Shown here: positions 38,919 through 47,294 of the stretch, piece by piece
Numbering within the stretch: position 1 is the stretch's first letter
Layout of the letters: every line of letters begins with the position of its first letter
Translations under genes and position numbers: made by a program
DNA from: Cellulosimicrobium cellulans
GTDB lineage: Bacteria; Actinomycetota; Actinomycetes; Actinomycetales; Cellulomonadaceae
Assembly (NCBI RefSeq): GCF_006539945.1
Contig: NZ_BJNZ01000003.1
Span: 183,163-247,162 of the forward strand
Direction of reading: 5' to 3'
DNA: 64,000 nt
The notes under the pieces: model-generated
Databases searched by the model: none
What the model saw: the letters and a program-made list of their open reading frames with translations, nothing else
Told to the model about the DNA's origin: nothing

Positions 38919-39977
38919 ATGACCGAGACGTCGCGCCGGACCCTCCTGCTGCTGTCGCTCCTCCAGGCACGCCCCGACCGCACCGGCCCCGAGCTCGCCC
39001 GGCGGCTCGGCGTCGACCCGCGCACGGTGCGCCGCGACGTCGAGCGCCTGCGCGACCTCGGCTACCGCGTCGTCGCGACGCGCGGACGAGACGGCGGCTA
39101 CCGCCTCGACGCGGGCGCCGAGCTCCCGCCCCTGCTGTTCGACGACGAGCAGGTCGTCGCGCTGACCGTCGCGCTGCGCACCGTCGCCGCGAGCGGGCCG
39201 GGAGACGCGATCGAGGAGGCGGCCGTGCGGGCGCTCGCGACCGTGCGCCAGGTGCTGCCCGCGCGGCTGCGCCACCGTGTCGACGCCGTCGACGTGGCCC
39301 CGGTCCCCGCGCACCCCGGGCGACCGGCGCCGTCGGTCGACCTGGACGTCCTGCTCGCCGTGAGCACCGCGGTGCAACGGCGCGAGGTGCTGCGCCTCGA
39401 CTACGCGGCGCCCGTCGCGCCCACCGGTGCCGAGACCCCGGACGGCGCGAGCCCCGGCCCGGGCCGTGCCGCGACGGCGCCGCGACGCGTGGAGCCGCAC
39501 CACGTCGTCGTGCGCGACGGGCGCTGGTACCTCGTCGCGTGGGACCTCGACCGCGACGACTGGCGCACGTTCCGCCTCGACCGCATCACGCCCCGCGTAC
39601 CGACGGGGCCGGGGTTCGCGCCCCGTGAGCTCCCCGGTGGCGACGTGGGCGCGTTCGTCGCGGCCCGCTTCGCCGGGGCGACACCGTCCTCTGGGTTTGC
39701 GCCGACGGCAGGAGAGGCGGGGTGGCCGTGCCGCGGGTGGGTCGAGCTCGCCGCCCCGGCGTCGGCGGTCGTCCCGTTCGTCGAGGACGGCACGGTCGAG
39801 GTGCTGGCCCCCGACCGCTGCCGGGTCGCGCTGGGCTCGTGGTCCTGGGTCGCGCTCGCCGCGCGGGTCGCCGCGTTCGACGCGGATGTGCTCGCAGCGG
39901 GTCCGGCCGAGCTCGTCGCGGCGTGCGCGACTGTCGCCGGACGGCTGGGACGGCAGGCGACCGGGGGGCAGCCGTAG
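38919..39977 (+). CDS. WYL-domain transcriptional regulator
   Basis: A 352-residue regulator. A DeoR-like helix-turn-helix covers residues 1-60 (LLLLSLLQARPDRTGPELARRL, DPRTVRRDVERLRDLGY). The WYL domain follows at about 150-240 (RRVEPHHVVVRDGRWYLVAW, RDDWRTFRLDRI), with the WYL motif itself in GRWYLVA. A conserved C-terminal domain ends the protein. WYL proteins sense nucleic-acid or small ligands. It is divergent from the PhnB-like gene with 134 bp between. Confidence 0.85.
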   Translation: MTETSRRTLLLLSLLQARPDRTGPELARRLGVDPRTVRRDVERLRDLGYRVVATRGRDGGYRLDAGAELPPLLFDDEQVVALTVALRTVAASGPGDAIEEAAVRALATVRQVLPARLRHRVDAVDVAPVPAHPGRPAPSVDLDVLLAVSTAVQRREVLRLDYAAPVAPTGAETPDGASPGPGRAATAPRRVEPHHVVVRDGRWYLVAWDLDRDDWRTFRLDRITPRVPTGPGFAPRELPGGDVGAFVAARFAGATPSSGFAPTAGEAGWPCRGWVELAAPASAVVPFVEDGTVEVLAPDRCRVALGSWSWVALAARVAAFDADVLAAGPAELVAACATVAGRLGRQATGGQP

Positions 39978-39982
39978 CGCGG

Positions 39983-41245
39983 CTACGACGACGCGGGCGC
40001 CCCGTCGACCGTCTCGTGCCGCTTCTGCCGGGCGAACCGCGCGGGGAGGTCGGGGCCGTCCCACACCTGGATCGCGCGCCAGATCGAGGCCGCGATCGGG
40101 ACGGCGAGCACGGCGCCGGTGAGGCCCGCGAGCACGGTGCCCGCGGTCAGCGCGACGAGGATCACGAGCGGGTGCAGCCGCAGCGTGCGACCCATGACGA
40201 CGGGCTGGAGCAGGTCGCCCTCGAGCTGGTTCACGGCGATGACGATCGCGACCACGATGAGTGCCTCGACGGGACCGACGGCCACGAGCGCGACGAGCGC
40301 GCACAGGATGCCCGCGAGCGTCGCCCCGACGAGCGGGATGAACGCGAGCAGGAACACGAGCACCGAGAGCGGGATGACGAGCGGCACCCCGACGATCGCG
40401 AGACCGATGCCGATCGCGACGGCGTCGACGGCCGCGACGATCGCCGTCCCGCGGACGTAGCCGCCGAGCGTGCGGACCGTCGTCTCGCCGATCCGCTGCC
40501 CCCGCGCGTACCGGGCGCCCTCGAACGGGCGCAGCAGGAACTCCCAGATCGCCGGCCCGTCCTTGAGGAAGAAGAACAGGACGACCACCATCACGAAGAA
40601 CCCAGCGACGAAGTCGACCGTCTGCGAGGCACCCGCGAGCGCCCCGGCGCCGACGGCGTCGGACTGCAGCAGCCCGACGAGCGAGTCGCGCACGGAGGCG
40701 ATCTGGTCCTCGGTGATCTGGAACGGCAGGTTCTGCACGTACGCCTGGAGCTCGTCGAAGCCCTCGACGGCCTGGTCGCGCAGCTCGGGCCACTGGTCGA
40801 CGACGGCCGCCGCGACGAGCCACACGACCACCCCGAGCACGACTACGAGCGTGAGCAGCGCGATGACGGTCGCGAGGAACGACGGCACGCCCTTGCGCCG
40901 CAGCAGGCTCACGAGCGGCGAGATCGCCGCCGCGAGGACGAGCGCGATGAGCACCGGGATGACGATGAGCGTGAGCCGCGTGATCGCGAACACCGCGACG
41001 GCGACGAGAGCGACGATCGCGAGCACCTGCACCGAGCGCGTACCCGCGCGGCCGACGCCGTCCGACCACAGCGCGGAGACGCCCGTCGGGTGCGACGGCG
41101 CGTCGGAGGTGCGGGCCTCGGGCGGGCCGGGATCGCCCGCCGGGGTGTCGCGGTCCGTCTCGTCGCGCGGCGCGACGGCGCCCCCGTCCACCGCCTCGGC
41201 GGGCTCGCCCGTCCGCGTAGCCGACCGCCGTCTGCCCAGCCCCAT
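39983..41245 (-). CDS. AI-2E family transporter (permease)
   Basis: A 420-residue membrane protein of the AI-2E (TqsA/YdiK-like) family. A disordered 60-residue N-terminus is followed by about eight helices, including TRLTLIVIPVLIALVLAAAI, the DGPAIWEFLLRPF amphipathic segment, GYVRGTAIVAAVDAVAIGIG and QLEGDLLQPVVMGRTLRLHP, the family signature. Substrates are unknown in most members. ATG 41245 with GAGGGAG upstream is preferred over a start 21 nt further up. It is convergent with the WYL regulator gene, 5 nt apart. Confidence 0.85.
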   Translation of the reverse strand: MGLGRRRSATRTGEPAEAVDGGAVAPRDETDRDTPAGDPGPPEARTSDAPSHPTGVSALWSDGVGRAGTRSVQVLAIVALVAVAVFAITRLTLIVIPVLIALVLAAAISPLVSLLRRKGVPSFLATVIALLTLVVVLGVVVWLVAAAVVDQWPELRDQAVEGFDELQAYVQNLPFQITEDQIASVRDSLVGLLQSDAVGAGALAGASQTVDFVAGFFVMVVVLFFFLKDGPAIWEFLLRPFEGARYARGQRIGETTVRTLGGYVRGTAIVAAVDAVAIGIGLAIVGVPLVIPLSVLVFLLAFIPLVGATLAGILCALVALVAVGPVEALIVVAIVIAVNQLEGDLLQPVVMGRTLRLHPLVILVALTAGTVLAGLTGAVLAVPIAASIWRAIQVWDGPDLPARFARQKRHETVDGAPASS

Positions 41246-41326
41246 CCCGACTCCCTCTCGCCGCACGTGACGGTCAGGCTTTCACGATCGCGACTCACCC
41301 GCCGGGTGCCGGCACCGCGGGCTCCG

Positions 41327-41332
41327 TAGAGT
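41327..41332 (+). promoter_or_regulatory. -10 element TAGAGT of a leaderless promoter
   Basis: TAGAGT lies 7 nt before ATG 41340 of the VOC gene with no ribosome binding site, again indicating a leaderless transcript. Confidence 0.5.
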
Positions 41333-41339
41333 GCGTCGC

Positions 41340-41720
41340 ATGGCATCCCGCATCAGCGAGCTGGTCCTCGACTGCGCCGACCCGGAGCTGCTCGCCCGGT
41401 TCTGGTGCGACGTCCTCGGCTACGTCGAGCTCGACCGGGAGGGCGACGGCTCGATCGAGATCGGCCCGCCCGACGTCGGGTTCGGCGGTCTCCAGCCCAC
41501 CCTGATCCTCAGCCCGAGCACGGACCCGCGGGCGGACAAGCTCCCGCTGCACATCGACGTCAACCCCACCGACCGCGACCAGGACGCCGAGCTCGAGCGG
41601 CTCCTCGCCCTCGGGGCGCGGCCCGCCGACGTCGGGCAGACGGGCGACGAGCCGTGGCACGTGCTCGCCGACCCCGAGGGGAACGAGTTCTGCCTGCTGC
41701 GCCGGCGCCTCGCCCCCTGA
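41340..41720 (+). CDS. VOC-family (glyoxalase-like) protein
   Basis: A 126-residue VOC protein. It starts SRISELVLDCADPELLARFW and ends WHVLADPEGNEFCLLRRR, with the two paired beta-alpha-beta-beta-beta units expected. The pattern fits the glyoxalase-like domain found in many actinobacterial proteins of unknown activity. It has its own leaderless promoter and is convergent with the reductase gene, 16 nt apart. Confidence 0.78.
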   Translation: MASRISELVLDCADPELLARFWCDVLGYVELDREGDGSIEIGPPDVGFGGLQPTLILSPSTDPRADKLPLHIDVNPTDRDQDAELERLLALGARPADVGQTGDEPWHVLADPEGNEFCLLRRRLAP

Positions 41721-41736
41721 CCTACGGGCTCTCGGC

Positions 41737-42306
41737 TCACGCCGTGGCGCGCACGGGCCGGTACCGCACGGCGAGCGCTCCCGACCGGAACGGGGTGCGG
41801 TCCACCAGCTCGAGCGGGATGCGCTCGCGCAGGCCGGCGAGCAACGTCGGCCCGTGCCCGGCGAGCACCGGCTGCACCACGAGCTCGTACTCGTCGATCA
41901 GGCCGAGATCGGCCAACGCGAGGGGCAGCGTCACGCCCCCGACCCACAGGCCCGCGCCCGGCTCGTCCTTGAGCCGGCGCACCGCCTCCCCGAGGTCGCC
42001 CCGCACCAGCTCGGCGTTCCAGTCGACCTCGCTCAACGTGCTCGACACGACGTACTTCTTGGCGCGGTCGATGGCCTCGGCGAAGGGAACCTCCCACTCG
42101 TCCATCCAGTCGGGCCACACGCCCGAGGCGGGCCTGCGCCACGCCGACTCCATCATCTGGTACGTCACCCGACCGAACAGGAGCGCGTCGGCGCGCTCCA
42201 TCTCGGCCGTCCAGTAGCGCATCGACTCCTCGTCCGGAGGGAGCCCGGCCTCGTGGTGGCAGCAGCCGTCGAGCGTGACGTTGATCGAGTAGCGCAGCGG
42301 TCTCAT
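41737..42306 (-). CDS. Dihydrofolate reductase-like (RibD C-terminal) family protein
   Basis: A 189-residue member of the RibD_C/DHFR-like group. It begins RPLRYSINVTLDGCCHHEAG, has ADALLFGRVTYQMMESAW and the nucleotide-binding LWVGGVTLPLALADLGLIDEY, then PVLAGHGPTLLAGL. Such proteins are NADPH-dependent reductases of unknown substrate. ATG 42306 follows AGGGAG with 9 nt spacing; a longer start upstream has no such signal. It is not closely similar to the other family member at 12535. Confidence 0.8.
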   Translation of the reverse strand: MRPLRYSINVTLDGCCHHEAGLPPDEESMRYWTAEMERADALLFGRVTYQMMESAWRRPASGVWPDWMDEWEVPFAEAIDRAKKYVVSSTLSEVDWNAELVRGDLGEAVRRLKDEPGAGLWVGGVTLPLALADLGLIDEYELVVQPVLAGHGPTLLAGLRERIPLELVDRTPFRSGALAVRYRPVRATA

Positions 42307-42370
42307 CTCGTCGATCTCCCTTGATACGCGATTGCCCGGACCAGACTCAGACCACCGCCGACCCGCTTTC

Positions 42371-43234
42371 TCATCGGCGCCCCGTGGCACCACCGCTCAC
42401 GAGGTCCTGCGTCCCGACGACGCCGAGCAGCCGGATCCTCTCCTCCGCCTCCGTGCCCGGTGCCGCCGTGAGCACGAGGAGCACCTGGAGCTGGTCCTCG
42501 GTGGCGAGCGCCTGGCAGTCCACCTCGATCTCCCCCACCACCGGGTGCACGAGCGTCTTGTGGTCCACGAACCGACGCGCGACCTCCTGCCGCTCCCACA
42601 GCGCCGCGAACTCCGGGCTCGTGCGCCGCAGGACCCGCACCAGCTCGCCCGCGCGCGACGACGGGCCCAGCACCGCGACGGCGGAGCGCAGGCTCGCCAC
42701 GAGCGCCCGCCCCTGCCGGTCCCGGTCGTCCGCGGGATAGATCGCGCGCGCCGTCCCGGGGTGGGCGAACCACCGGTAGATCTCGCTGCGGTCCCAGCCC
42801 GAGTACACCGTCGCGTCGCCGTAGAGCGCACGGGCCAGGTCGTTCTGCGCGAGCGTCTCCCCCAGCGGGTTGAGGATCAGGGCCGGGGTGTCGCCGAGGC
42901 GGTCGAGCACGCGCTGCAGCGCGGGCGCCACGTGCCCCGGGTCGGTCGCCCGGTCGGGCACGCCGTGCCCGGCGACCCGGTAGAGGTAGTCCCGCTCGTC
43001 GTCGGACAGGCGCAGCGCCCGCGCGATCGACGCGAGCATCTGCGTGCTCGGCTGCGGCCCGCGCTGCTGCTCCAGGCGCGTGTAGTAGTCCGTGGACATC
43101 AGCGCGAGCTGCGCCACCTCCTCGCGGCGCAGGCCCGGTGCCCGACGGCGCAGCCCGGCCGGGAGGCCCACGTCACCCGGCTGCAGCGCCTCCCGGCGAC
43201 GGCGGAGGAAGTCGGCGAGCGCGGCACGGTCCAT
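42371..43234 (-). CDS. XRE-family regulator with MmyB-like ligand domain
   Basis: A 287-residue regulator. An XRE helix-turn-helix covers residues 5-80 (LADFLRRRREALQPGDVGLP, GLRREEVAQLALMSTDYYTR, LEQQRGPQPSTQML). The C-terminal MmyB-like domain covers about 105-270 (ALQRVLDRLGDTPALILNPL, RWFAHPGTARAIYPADD). This is a common actinobacterial layout, and the ligand may be a fatty-acid-like molecule. It is divergent from the SDR gene at 43335, 100 bp away, its probable target. Confidence 0.85.
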   Translation of the reverse strand: MDRAALADFLRRRREALQPGDVGLPAGLRRRAPGLRREEVAQLALMSTDYYTRLEQQRGPQPSTQMLASIARALRLSDDERDYLYRVAGHGVPDRATDPGHVAPALQRVLDRLGDTPALILNPLGETLAQNDLARALYGDATVYSGWDRSEIYRWFAHPGTARAIYPADDRDRQGRALVASLRSAVAVLGPSSRAGELVRVLRRTSPEFAALWERQEVARRFVDHKTLVHPVVGEIEVDCQALATEDQLQVLLVLTAAPGTEAEERIRLLGVVGTQDLVSGGATGRR

Positions 43235-43334
43235 GTGCCCATCGTCCGGGGTGCGACGCGCCCGTGCCAGGGATCGCCGGTCCCCCGATGACCGGACTCT
43301 GCCGCACCCGCCGTCGTGCGCCCAGGATCGAGGC

Positions 43335-44099
43335 ATGGACCTCACGAACAGCACCGTCTTCATCCCCGGCGCGACGAGCGGCATCGGGCTGGCCCTCGCG
43401 GTGGCGCTCCACGAGCAGGGCAGCACCGTGGTCGTCGGCGGACGCCGCACCGAGCTGCTGGAGCAGATCGCCGCCGACCACCCCGGCCTCGACACCGTAC
43501 GCATCGACACGACCGACCCCGAGAGCATCGCGTCGGCCGCCAAGGAGGTGCTCGACCGCCACCCCGACCTGGACACGCTCGTCACGATGGCCGGCATCAT
43601 GCGCGCCGAGGACTGGCACCACCCCGAGGGCTTCCTCGACACGGCCGAGCAGATCGTCACGACCAACGTGCTGGGGCCGATCCGGCTCATCGGCGCCTTC
43701 GTCGAGCACCTGCAGACCCGACCGCACGCGACCATCGTCACTGTGTCGTCCGGGCTGGCGTTCGCGCCGCTCGCGGTCACCCCGACGTACGACGCGTCCA
43801 AGGCCGCGATCCACATGCTCAGCGAGGCGCTGCGCCTCCAGCTCGCGGACACGAGCGTCGACGTCGTCGAGCTCGTACCGCCGTCCGTCGCGACCGACCT
43901 CATGCCCGGCCAGCGCGAGAGCGCGTTCGCCATGCCGCTCGACGCGTTCGTCGCCGAGGTCGTCGACCTGCTGCGCACGCAGCAGGACGCGACGGAGATC
44001 CTCGTCGAGCGCGTGAAGTTCCTGCGGTTCGGCGAGGCTCGCGGCGACTACGACGACGTCGTGGCGACGCTCAACGCCCGCGACCCGCACGGGAGCTGA
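43335..44099 (+). CDS. Short-chain dehydrogenase/reductase (DltE-like)
   Basis: A 254-residue classical SDR. It begins MDLTNSTVFIPGATSGIGLA, the TGxxxGxG-type cofactor motif, with GGRRTELLEQI for NADP preference. The active site is VSSGLAFAPLAVTPTYDASKAA (Tyr and Lys four apart), followed by VELVPPSVATDLMPG. Divergent XRE-MmyB regulators often control SDR genes of this kind. The substrate is unknown. A broken transporter gene follows it. Confidence 0.85.
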   Translation: MDLTNSTVFIPGATSGIGLALAVALHEQGSTVVVGGRRTELLEQIAADHPGLDTVRIDTTDPESIASAAKEVLDRHPDLDTLVTMAGIMRAEDWHHPEGFLDTAEQIVTTNVLGPIRLIGAFVEHLQTRPHATIVTVSSGLAFAPLAVTPTYDASKAAIHMLSEALRLQLADTSVDVVELVPPSVATDLMPGQRESAFAMPLDAFVAEVVDLLRTQQDATEILVERVKFLRFGEARGDYDDVVATLNARDPHGS

Positions 44100-44189
44100 C
44101 GGCCGTCCCGCCGTGGCGATCGCCTGTCGACGGCGGCTCACGCGAGCTCACCCCGCGAGGGAGAGGACGATCACGGCGACGGAGCATCG

Positions 44190-44494
44190 CCCACGGCGTC
44201 CCCGCCGCCGTCGTCGGCATGGCGGTCGCCGCCGCCGGGATCGGCGCGCTCTTCGTCGTCGCGTCGGCCACGGCGCTCGGTCGCGTCGCGCCCCACGAGG
44301 CCGGCATCGCGTCCGGCATCGTCAGCACGTTCCACGAGTTCGGCGCGGCGCTCGGCGCGGCCGTCATCTCGAGCGTCGCGGCCGCCGGGATCGCCGACGG
44401 CACGACGACCGGGATCGAGACCGGGTTCGGGTTCGCGGCGCTCACCGCGCTCGCGGGGGGTGCGGTCGCGGTCGCCCTGCTACCCCGCCGGTGA
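44190..44494 (+). pseudogene. C-terminal remnant of an EmrB/QacA-type MFS transporter
   Basis: About 100 codons read as the last two or three helices of a DHA2-type drug exporter: AVVGMAVAAAGIGALFVVAS, ALGRVAPHEAGIASGIVSTF and EFGAALGAAVISSVAAAGIA, ending ALAGGAVAVALLPRR. The HEAGIASGI motif is typical of helix 13 of that family. The preceding 12 helices are absent; the frame upstream is out-of-frame SDR sequence. A full-length transporter of the same family is at 56601, though it has a different C-terminus. It looks like a decayed gene fragment; a short in-frame ATG at 44219 does not make it functional. Confidence 0.65.
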
Positions 44495-44537
44495 CCGGCT
44501 GCCACGACCAGGCACGGCGACCCGCGCCGCACCAGTC

Positions 44538-45410
44538 TCAGAAGAGCGGCCAGGGGACGGCGGGCATGTCGCCCTCCGGCGCGGGGAAACGTGCGGTGCC
44601 CAGCAGCCGGTCGCAGCGCTCGGCCAGGGCCGTGATCTCCCCGGGGGCGAGGAGTCCGGCCAGCCGGCGGCCGAGAGCGCCGTCAGTGGCAGTGCTGGTG
44701 GCAGTGCCGAGACCCCCGCGCACACGCTCGACGCCGGCGAGCTCGTCGTCGTCGAGGCTCTCGCCCAGCCAGCCCCACAGCACCGTCCGGAGCTTGGGCT
44801 CGACGTGGAACGTGACGCCGTGGTCGACGCCGTGGCGGTGCCCGTCGGGGAGCGGCAGCACGTGCCCGCCCTTGCGGTCGGCGTTGTTCACGACGGCGTC
44901 GAACACCGCCATGCGGCGCAGCGCGGGCGAGTCCTCGTGGATCACGCTCACCGGGCGGTCGTCCTCGTCGACACCCTCCAGCACCGTCCGCACGCCGTCC
45001 CGCGGGACCTCGTCCGTGGGCACGACGTCGACCGGCGACTGCGCCGGGTCCACCTCCTGCCAGAGCTGCACCATGCCGGGACCGAGCGGCCCGTCGCGCA
45101 GCCACGTGCGCGGCACGATCCCCCAGCCCAGCGCCTCCGAGACGAGGTACGCGGCCACCTCCCGACCCGCCAGCGTGCCGTCCGGGAAGTCCCACAGCGG
45201 CTTCTCCCCCGCCACCGGCTTGTAGACGACCGAGACGTCGCCGATCCGGGCGAGGAACGTCGCGTTGGACGCGACGCGGATGCGGCCGACGACGTCGAGC
45301 GGCACGGTGTCGGGCGGCGTGGTGTCGGTCGGGGTCGCGTCGCGCGGGGTTCCGTTCGGCAGGGCGCGCTCCGACGGCGCCGCGTCGACGTCGTCGTGCG
45401 GGGTCGTCAC
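44538..45410 (-). CDS. SCO1664-family protein (PI3/4-kinase-like fold)
   Basis: A 290-residue protein of the conserved actinobacterial SCO1664 family. It has VVGRIRVASNATFLARIG, VYKPVAGEKPLWDFPDGTLAG and MAVFDAVVNNADRKGGHVL, the latter resembling the catalytic loop of phosphatidylinositol 3/4-kinase-like proteins. GTG 45410 overlaps the DUF3090 stop by 4 nt. The first 50 residues are Thr/Pro/Asp-rich. The phosphatase, DUF3090 and SCO1664 genes form a co-translated trio, which in many actinobacteria lies beside the mycothiol ligase gene mshC; mshC is not in this window. Function unknown. Confidence 0.8.
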   Translation of the reverse strand: MTTPHDDVDAAPSERALPNGTPRDATPTDTTPPDTVPLDVVGRIRVASNATFLARIGDVSVVYKPVAGEKPLWDFPDGTLAGREVAAYLVSEALGWGIVPRTWLRDGPLGPGMVQLWQEVDPAQSPVDVVPTDEVPRDGVRTVLEGVDEDDRPVSVIHEDSPALRRMAVFDAVVNNADRKGGHVLPLPDGHRHGVDHGVTFHVEPKLRTVLWGWLGESLDDDELAGVERVRGGLGTATSTATDGALGRRLAGLLAPGEITALAERCDRLLGTARFPAPEGDMPAVPWPLF

Positions 45411-45955
45411 GCCTCGTCGGGCGGCACGCACTCGTGCCCGTCGGGGTCGATCGGCCGGCCGCACCGGGTGCAGATCGGGCGGCCCGCCTGCACGACGGCG
45501 CGCGTGCGCTGGGCGAAGGCGCGCGCCGTCCCGACGGGCATCCGGATGAGGAACGACTCCGCGGGCTCGGGCTCGTCCGCGTCGGGGTCCAGCTCGTCGT
45601 CGTCCACGACCGGGAAGGCCTCGACGACCACCTGCGCCGTGCGGGGGTCCCAGCTCAGCCGCATCGACCCTGTGCGGAACTCCTCCTCGACGGGGAGGTC
45701 CAGCGGGTCGTCGTCGACGAGCTCGGCCGCCACGTCCACAGGGACGCTGTAGCGGTTGTCGGGCGCCTCCATCAGCTCGTCGAGCAGGCGCTGGATCGTG
45801 TCGGCGAGGACGGCCGACTGCTCCTTCTCGAGGGCGACGCTCGTCGTCCGGTTGCCCGTGCGGGCCTGCAGGTAGAACGTGCGGGAGCCGGGCATGCCGA
45901 CGGTTCCCACGACGACGCGGTCGGGCCAGTCGTGCTCGTGGACGAGAGTGGGCAT
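45407..45955 (-). CDS. DUF3090-family protein
   Basis: A 182-residue protein of the DUF3090 family. It starts HDWPDRVVVGTVGMPGSRTF and has EKEQSAVLADTIQRLLDEL, LSWDPRTAQVVVEAFPV, then IRMPVGTARAFAQRTRAVV. The C-terminus holds a probable zinc ribbon (PICTRCGRPIDPDGHECVPP, with C-x2-C and H-x-C). It is co-translated with the SCO1664-type gene and is transcribed from a leaderless promoter (TAGAGT 6 nt upstream). Function unknown, but the family is strongly conserved in actinobacteria. Confidence 0.85.
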   Translation of the reverse strand: MPTLVHEHDWPDRVVVGTVGMPGSRTFYLQARTGNRTTSVALEKEQSAVLADTIQRLLDELMEAPDNRYSVPVDVAAELVDDDPLDLPVEEEFRTGSMRLSWDPRTAQVVVEAFPVVDDDELDPDADEPEPAESFLIRMPVGTARAFAQRTRAVVQAGRPICTRCGRPIDPDGHECVPPDEA

Positions 45956-45961
45956 GTCCTC

Positions 45962-45967
45962 ACTCTA
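45962..45967 (-). promoter_or_regulatory. -10 element TAGAGT of a leaderless promoter
   Basis: On the minus strand TAGAGT lies 6 nt before ATG 45955 of the DUF3090 gene. The 55-bp gap from the phosphatase gene would allow this promoter to drive the last two genes separately. Confidence 0.5.
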
Positions 45968-46010
45968 CGAGCGCTCGCGCTCGCCGTGTCGTGTGGTCGC
46001 GGGTCGGACG

Positions 46011-46730
46011 TCAGGACGGCTGCGGATCGGTCGGGTCGTCGGGCTTCGCCGGTCCCGCGCCGCCCCCGACGGGCGCGTCCCCGACCGGCGGCGCCGTGCG
46101 CAGCCACGAGAGGTCGCCCGCGTCGGTGTTGACGGCGATGACCTCCGGGCGGTGCGGGCCGTACCGGACGATCGAGATCGACGCCGGGCCCACGACGATG
46201 CGTTGGAACAGGTCCAGGTGCACCCCCAGCGCGTCCGCGAGGACGGACTTGATCACGTCCCCGTGCGAGACGGCGGCCCACACCGCATCGGCACCGTGGC
46301 GGGTCGCGACCTCGGCGTCGTGGCGCCGAACCGCCTCGACGCTCCGTGCCTGCATCGCAGCCAGCGACTCGCCGCCCGGGAAGACGGCTGCCGACGGCTG
46401 CGTCTGCACGACGGACCAGAGCGGCTCCCGGGCGAGATCCTTGAGCGCGCGCCCCTGCCACTGCCCGTAGTCGCACTCCGTGATGCCCTGCTCGGTGACG
46501 GACTCCGGCGTGGCCGTCTGGCGGTCGAGCAGGGCTTGCGCGGTCTGTCGGCACCGCTCCAGCGGGCTCGTCACGACGCGCGCGAGCCGGACGCCCGCGA
46601 CACGCGCGGCGGCGCGGGCCGCCTGATCCCGCCCGACGGCATCCAGCGCTACCCCGTCCGCTCGTCCGGCGAGGATGCCACCAGCATTCGCGGTGGTGCG
46701 GCCATGACGGACGAGGAGGAAAGTCGGCAT
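46011..46730 (-). CDS. Histidine phosphatase-family protein (MSMEG_4193-like)
   Basis: A 239-residue histidine phosphatase/phosphoglycerate-mutase-fold protein. The phospho-accepting RHG is in FLLVRHGRTTANAGG, with RVVTSPLERCRQTAQALLDR, GITECDYGQWQGR and the second histidine in WAAVSHGDVIKSVLADALG. MSMEG_4193-type proteins are encoded with DUF3090 and SCO1664 proteins throughout actinobacteria, as here. The C-terminal 45 residues are Pro/Gly/Asp-rich. It has a leaderless promoter (TAGGCT, 6 nt). Substrate unknown. Confidence 0.85.
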   Translation of the reverse strand: MPTFLLVRHGRTTANAGGILAGRADGVALDAVGRDQAARAAARVAGVRLARVVTSPLERCRQTAQALLDRQTATPESVTEQGITECDYGQWQGRALKDLAREPLWSVVQTQPSAAVFPGGESLAAMQARSVEAVRRHDAEVATRHGADAVWAAVSHGDVIKSVLADALGVHLDLFQRIVVGPASISIVRYGPHRPEVIAVNTDAGDLSWLRTAPPVGDAPVGGGAGPAKPDDPTDPQPS

Positions 46731-46736
46731 GCCCTG

Positions 46737-46742
46737 AGCCTA
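46737..46742 (-). promoter_or_regulatory. -10 element TAGGCT of a leaderless promoter
   Basis: On the minus strand TAGGCT lies 6 nt before ATG 46730 of the phosphatase gene. It overlaps the 3' end of the gene upstream (stop at 46740). Confidence 0.55.
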
Positions 46743-47228
46743 GGGGCGCCCTCCGTCCCGCGCGGACGGCGTCCCGGCGACGCGTGGGTTCAGGCTGCGA
46801 GTGCCAGCACGACGACGTTCACTCCGAGCACGGCGTCGCGCGCGCAGCAGAAAGTTGCCAGGGGACGCGGCGACAAAGCGGCCCGTGTGCAGGTGGTGCG
46901 CGTCCCCTGCGGCCCGGGCGAGCAGCACGGCCCCGACGACCAGCCCGGCCCACGCCTGACCGAGGAGGGCGACGGCCACCGCGACGCCCTCGACGACGAG
47001 CCATCGCCCCTGCCTGCAGCGGCGCCCCCATACCGGGTCCCCCCGCGCTAGACCGTAGACCGCCAGCTTGACGACGGCGCGGAGCATCGCCCAGAACGGG
47101 TCAAAGGCGGGGACGGTGAGCCCGACGCCGATGAGCATGAACGTTGGCCCGAACAGCGGCGCGCGTCGCCGGGCGGTCGACCGCGTCGGGCGCCGCGTCG
47201 CCTTCGCACACTCGGTCGTCGCCGGCAT
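46740..47228 (-). CDS. Hypothetical small membrane protein
   Basis: A 162-residue protein with two or three hydrophobic segments (FGPTFMLIGVGLTVPAFDPF, VVEGVAVAVALLGQAWAGLV and VGAVLLARA) and very basic ends. No domain is recognised. The start at ATG 47228 is uncertain: a TACGCT 4 nt upstream could be a -10, or an internal start near MLIGVGL could be used. Third-position bias is moderate. Part of the 3' end overlaps the promoter of the phosphatase gene. Confidence 0.45.
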   Translation of the reverse strand: MPATTECAKATRRPTRSTARRRAPLFGPTFMLIGVGLTVPAFDPFWAMLRAVVKLAVYGLARGDPVWGRRCRQGRWLVVEGVAVAVALLGQAWAGLVVGAVLLARAAGDAHHLHTGRFVAASPGNFLLRARRRARSERRRAGTRSLNPRVAGTPSARDGGRP

Positions 47229-47294
47229 GGCGAGCGTAGCCCTCAGGACCAGCGATGTGGTCGGAATCAGGAGCGGTTCGTCCCGCCCGCCTCG

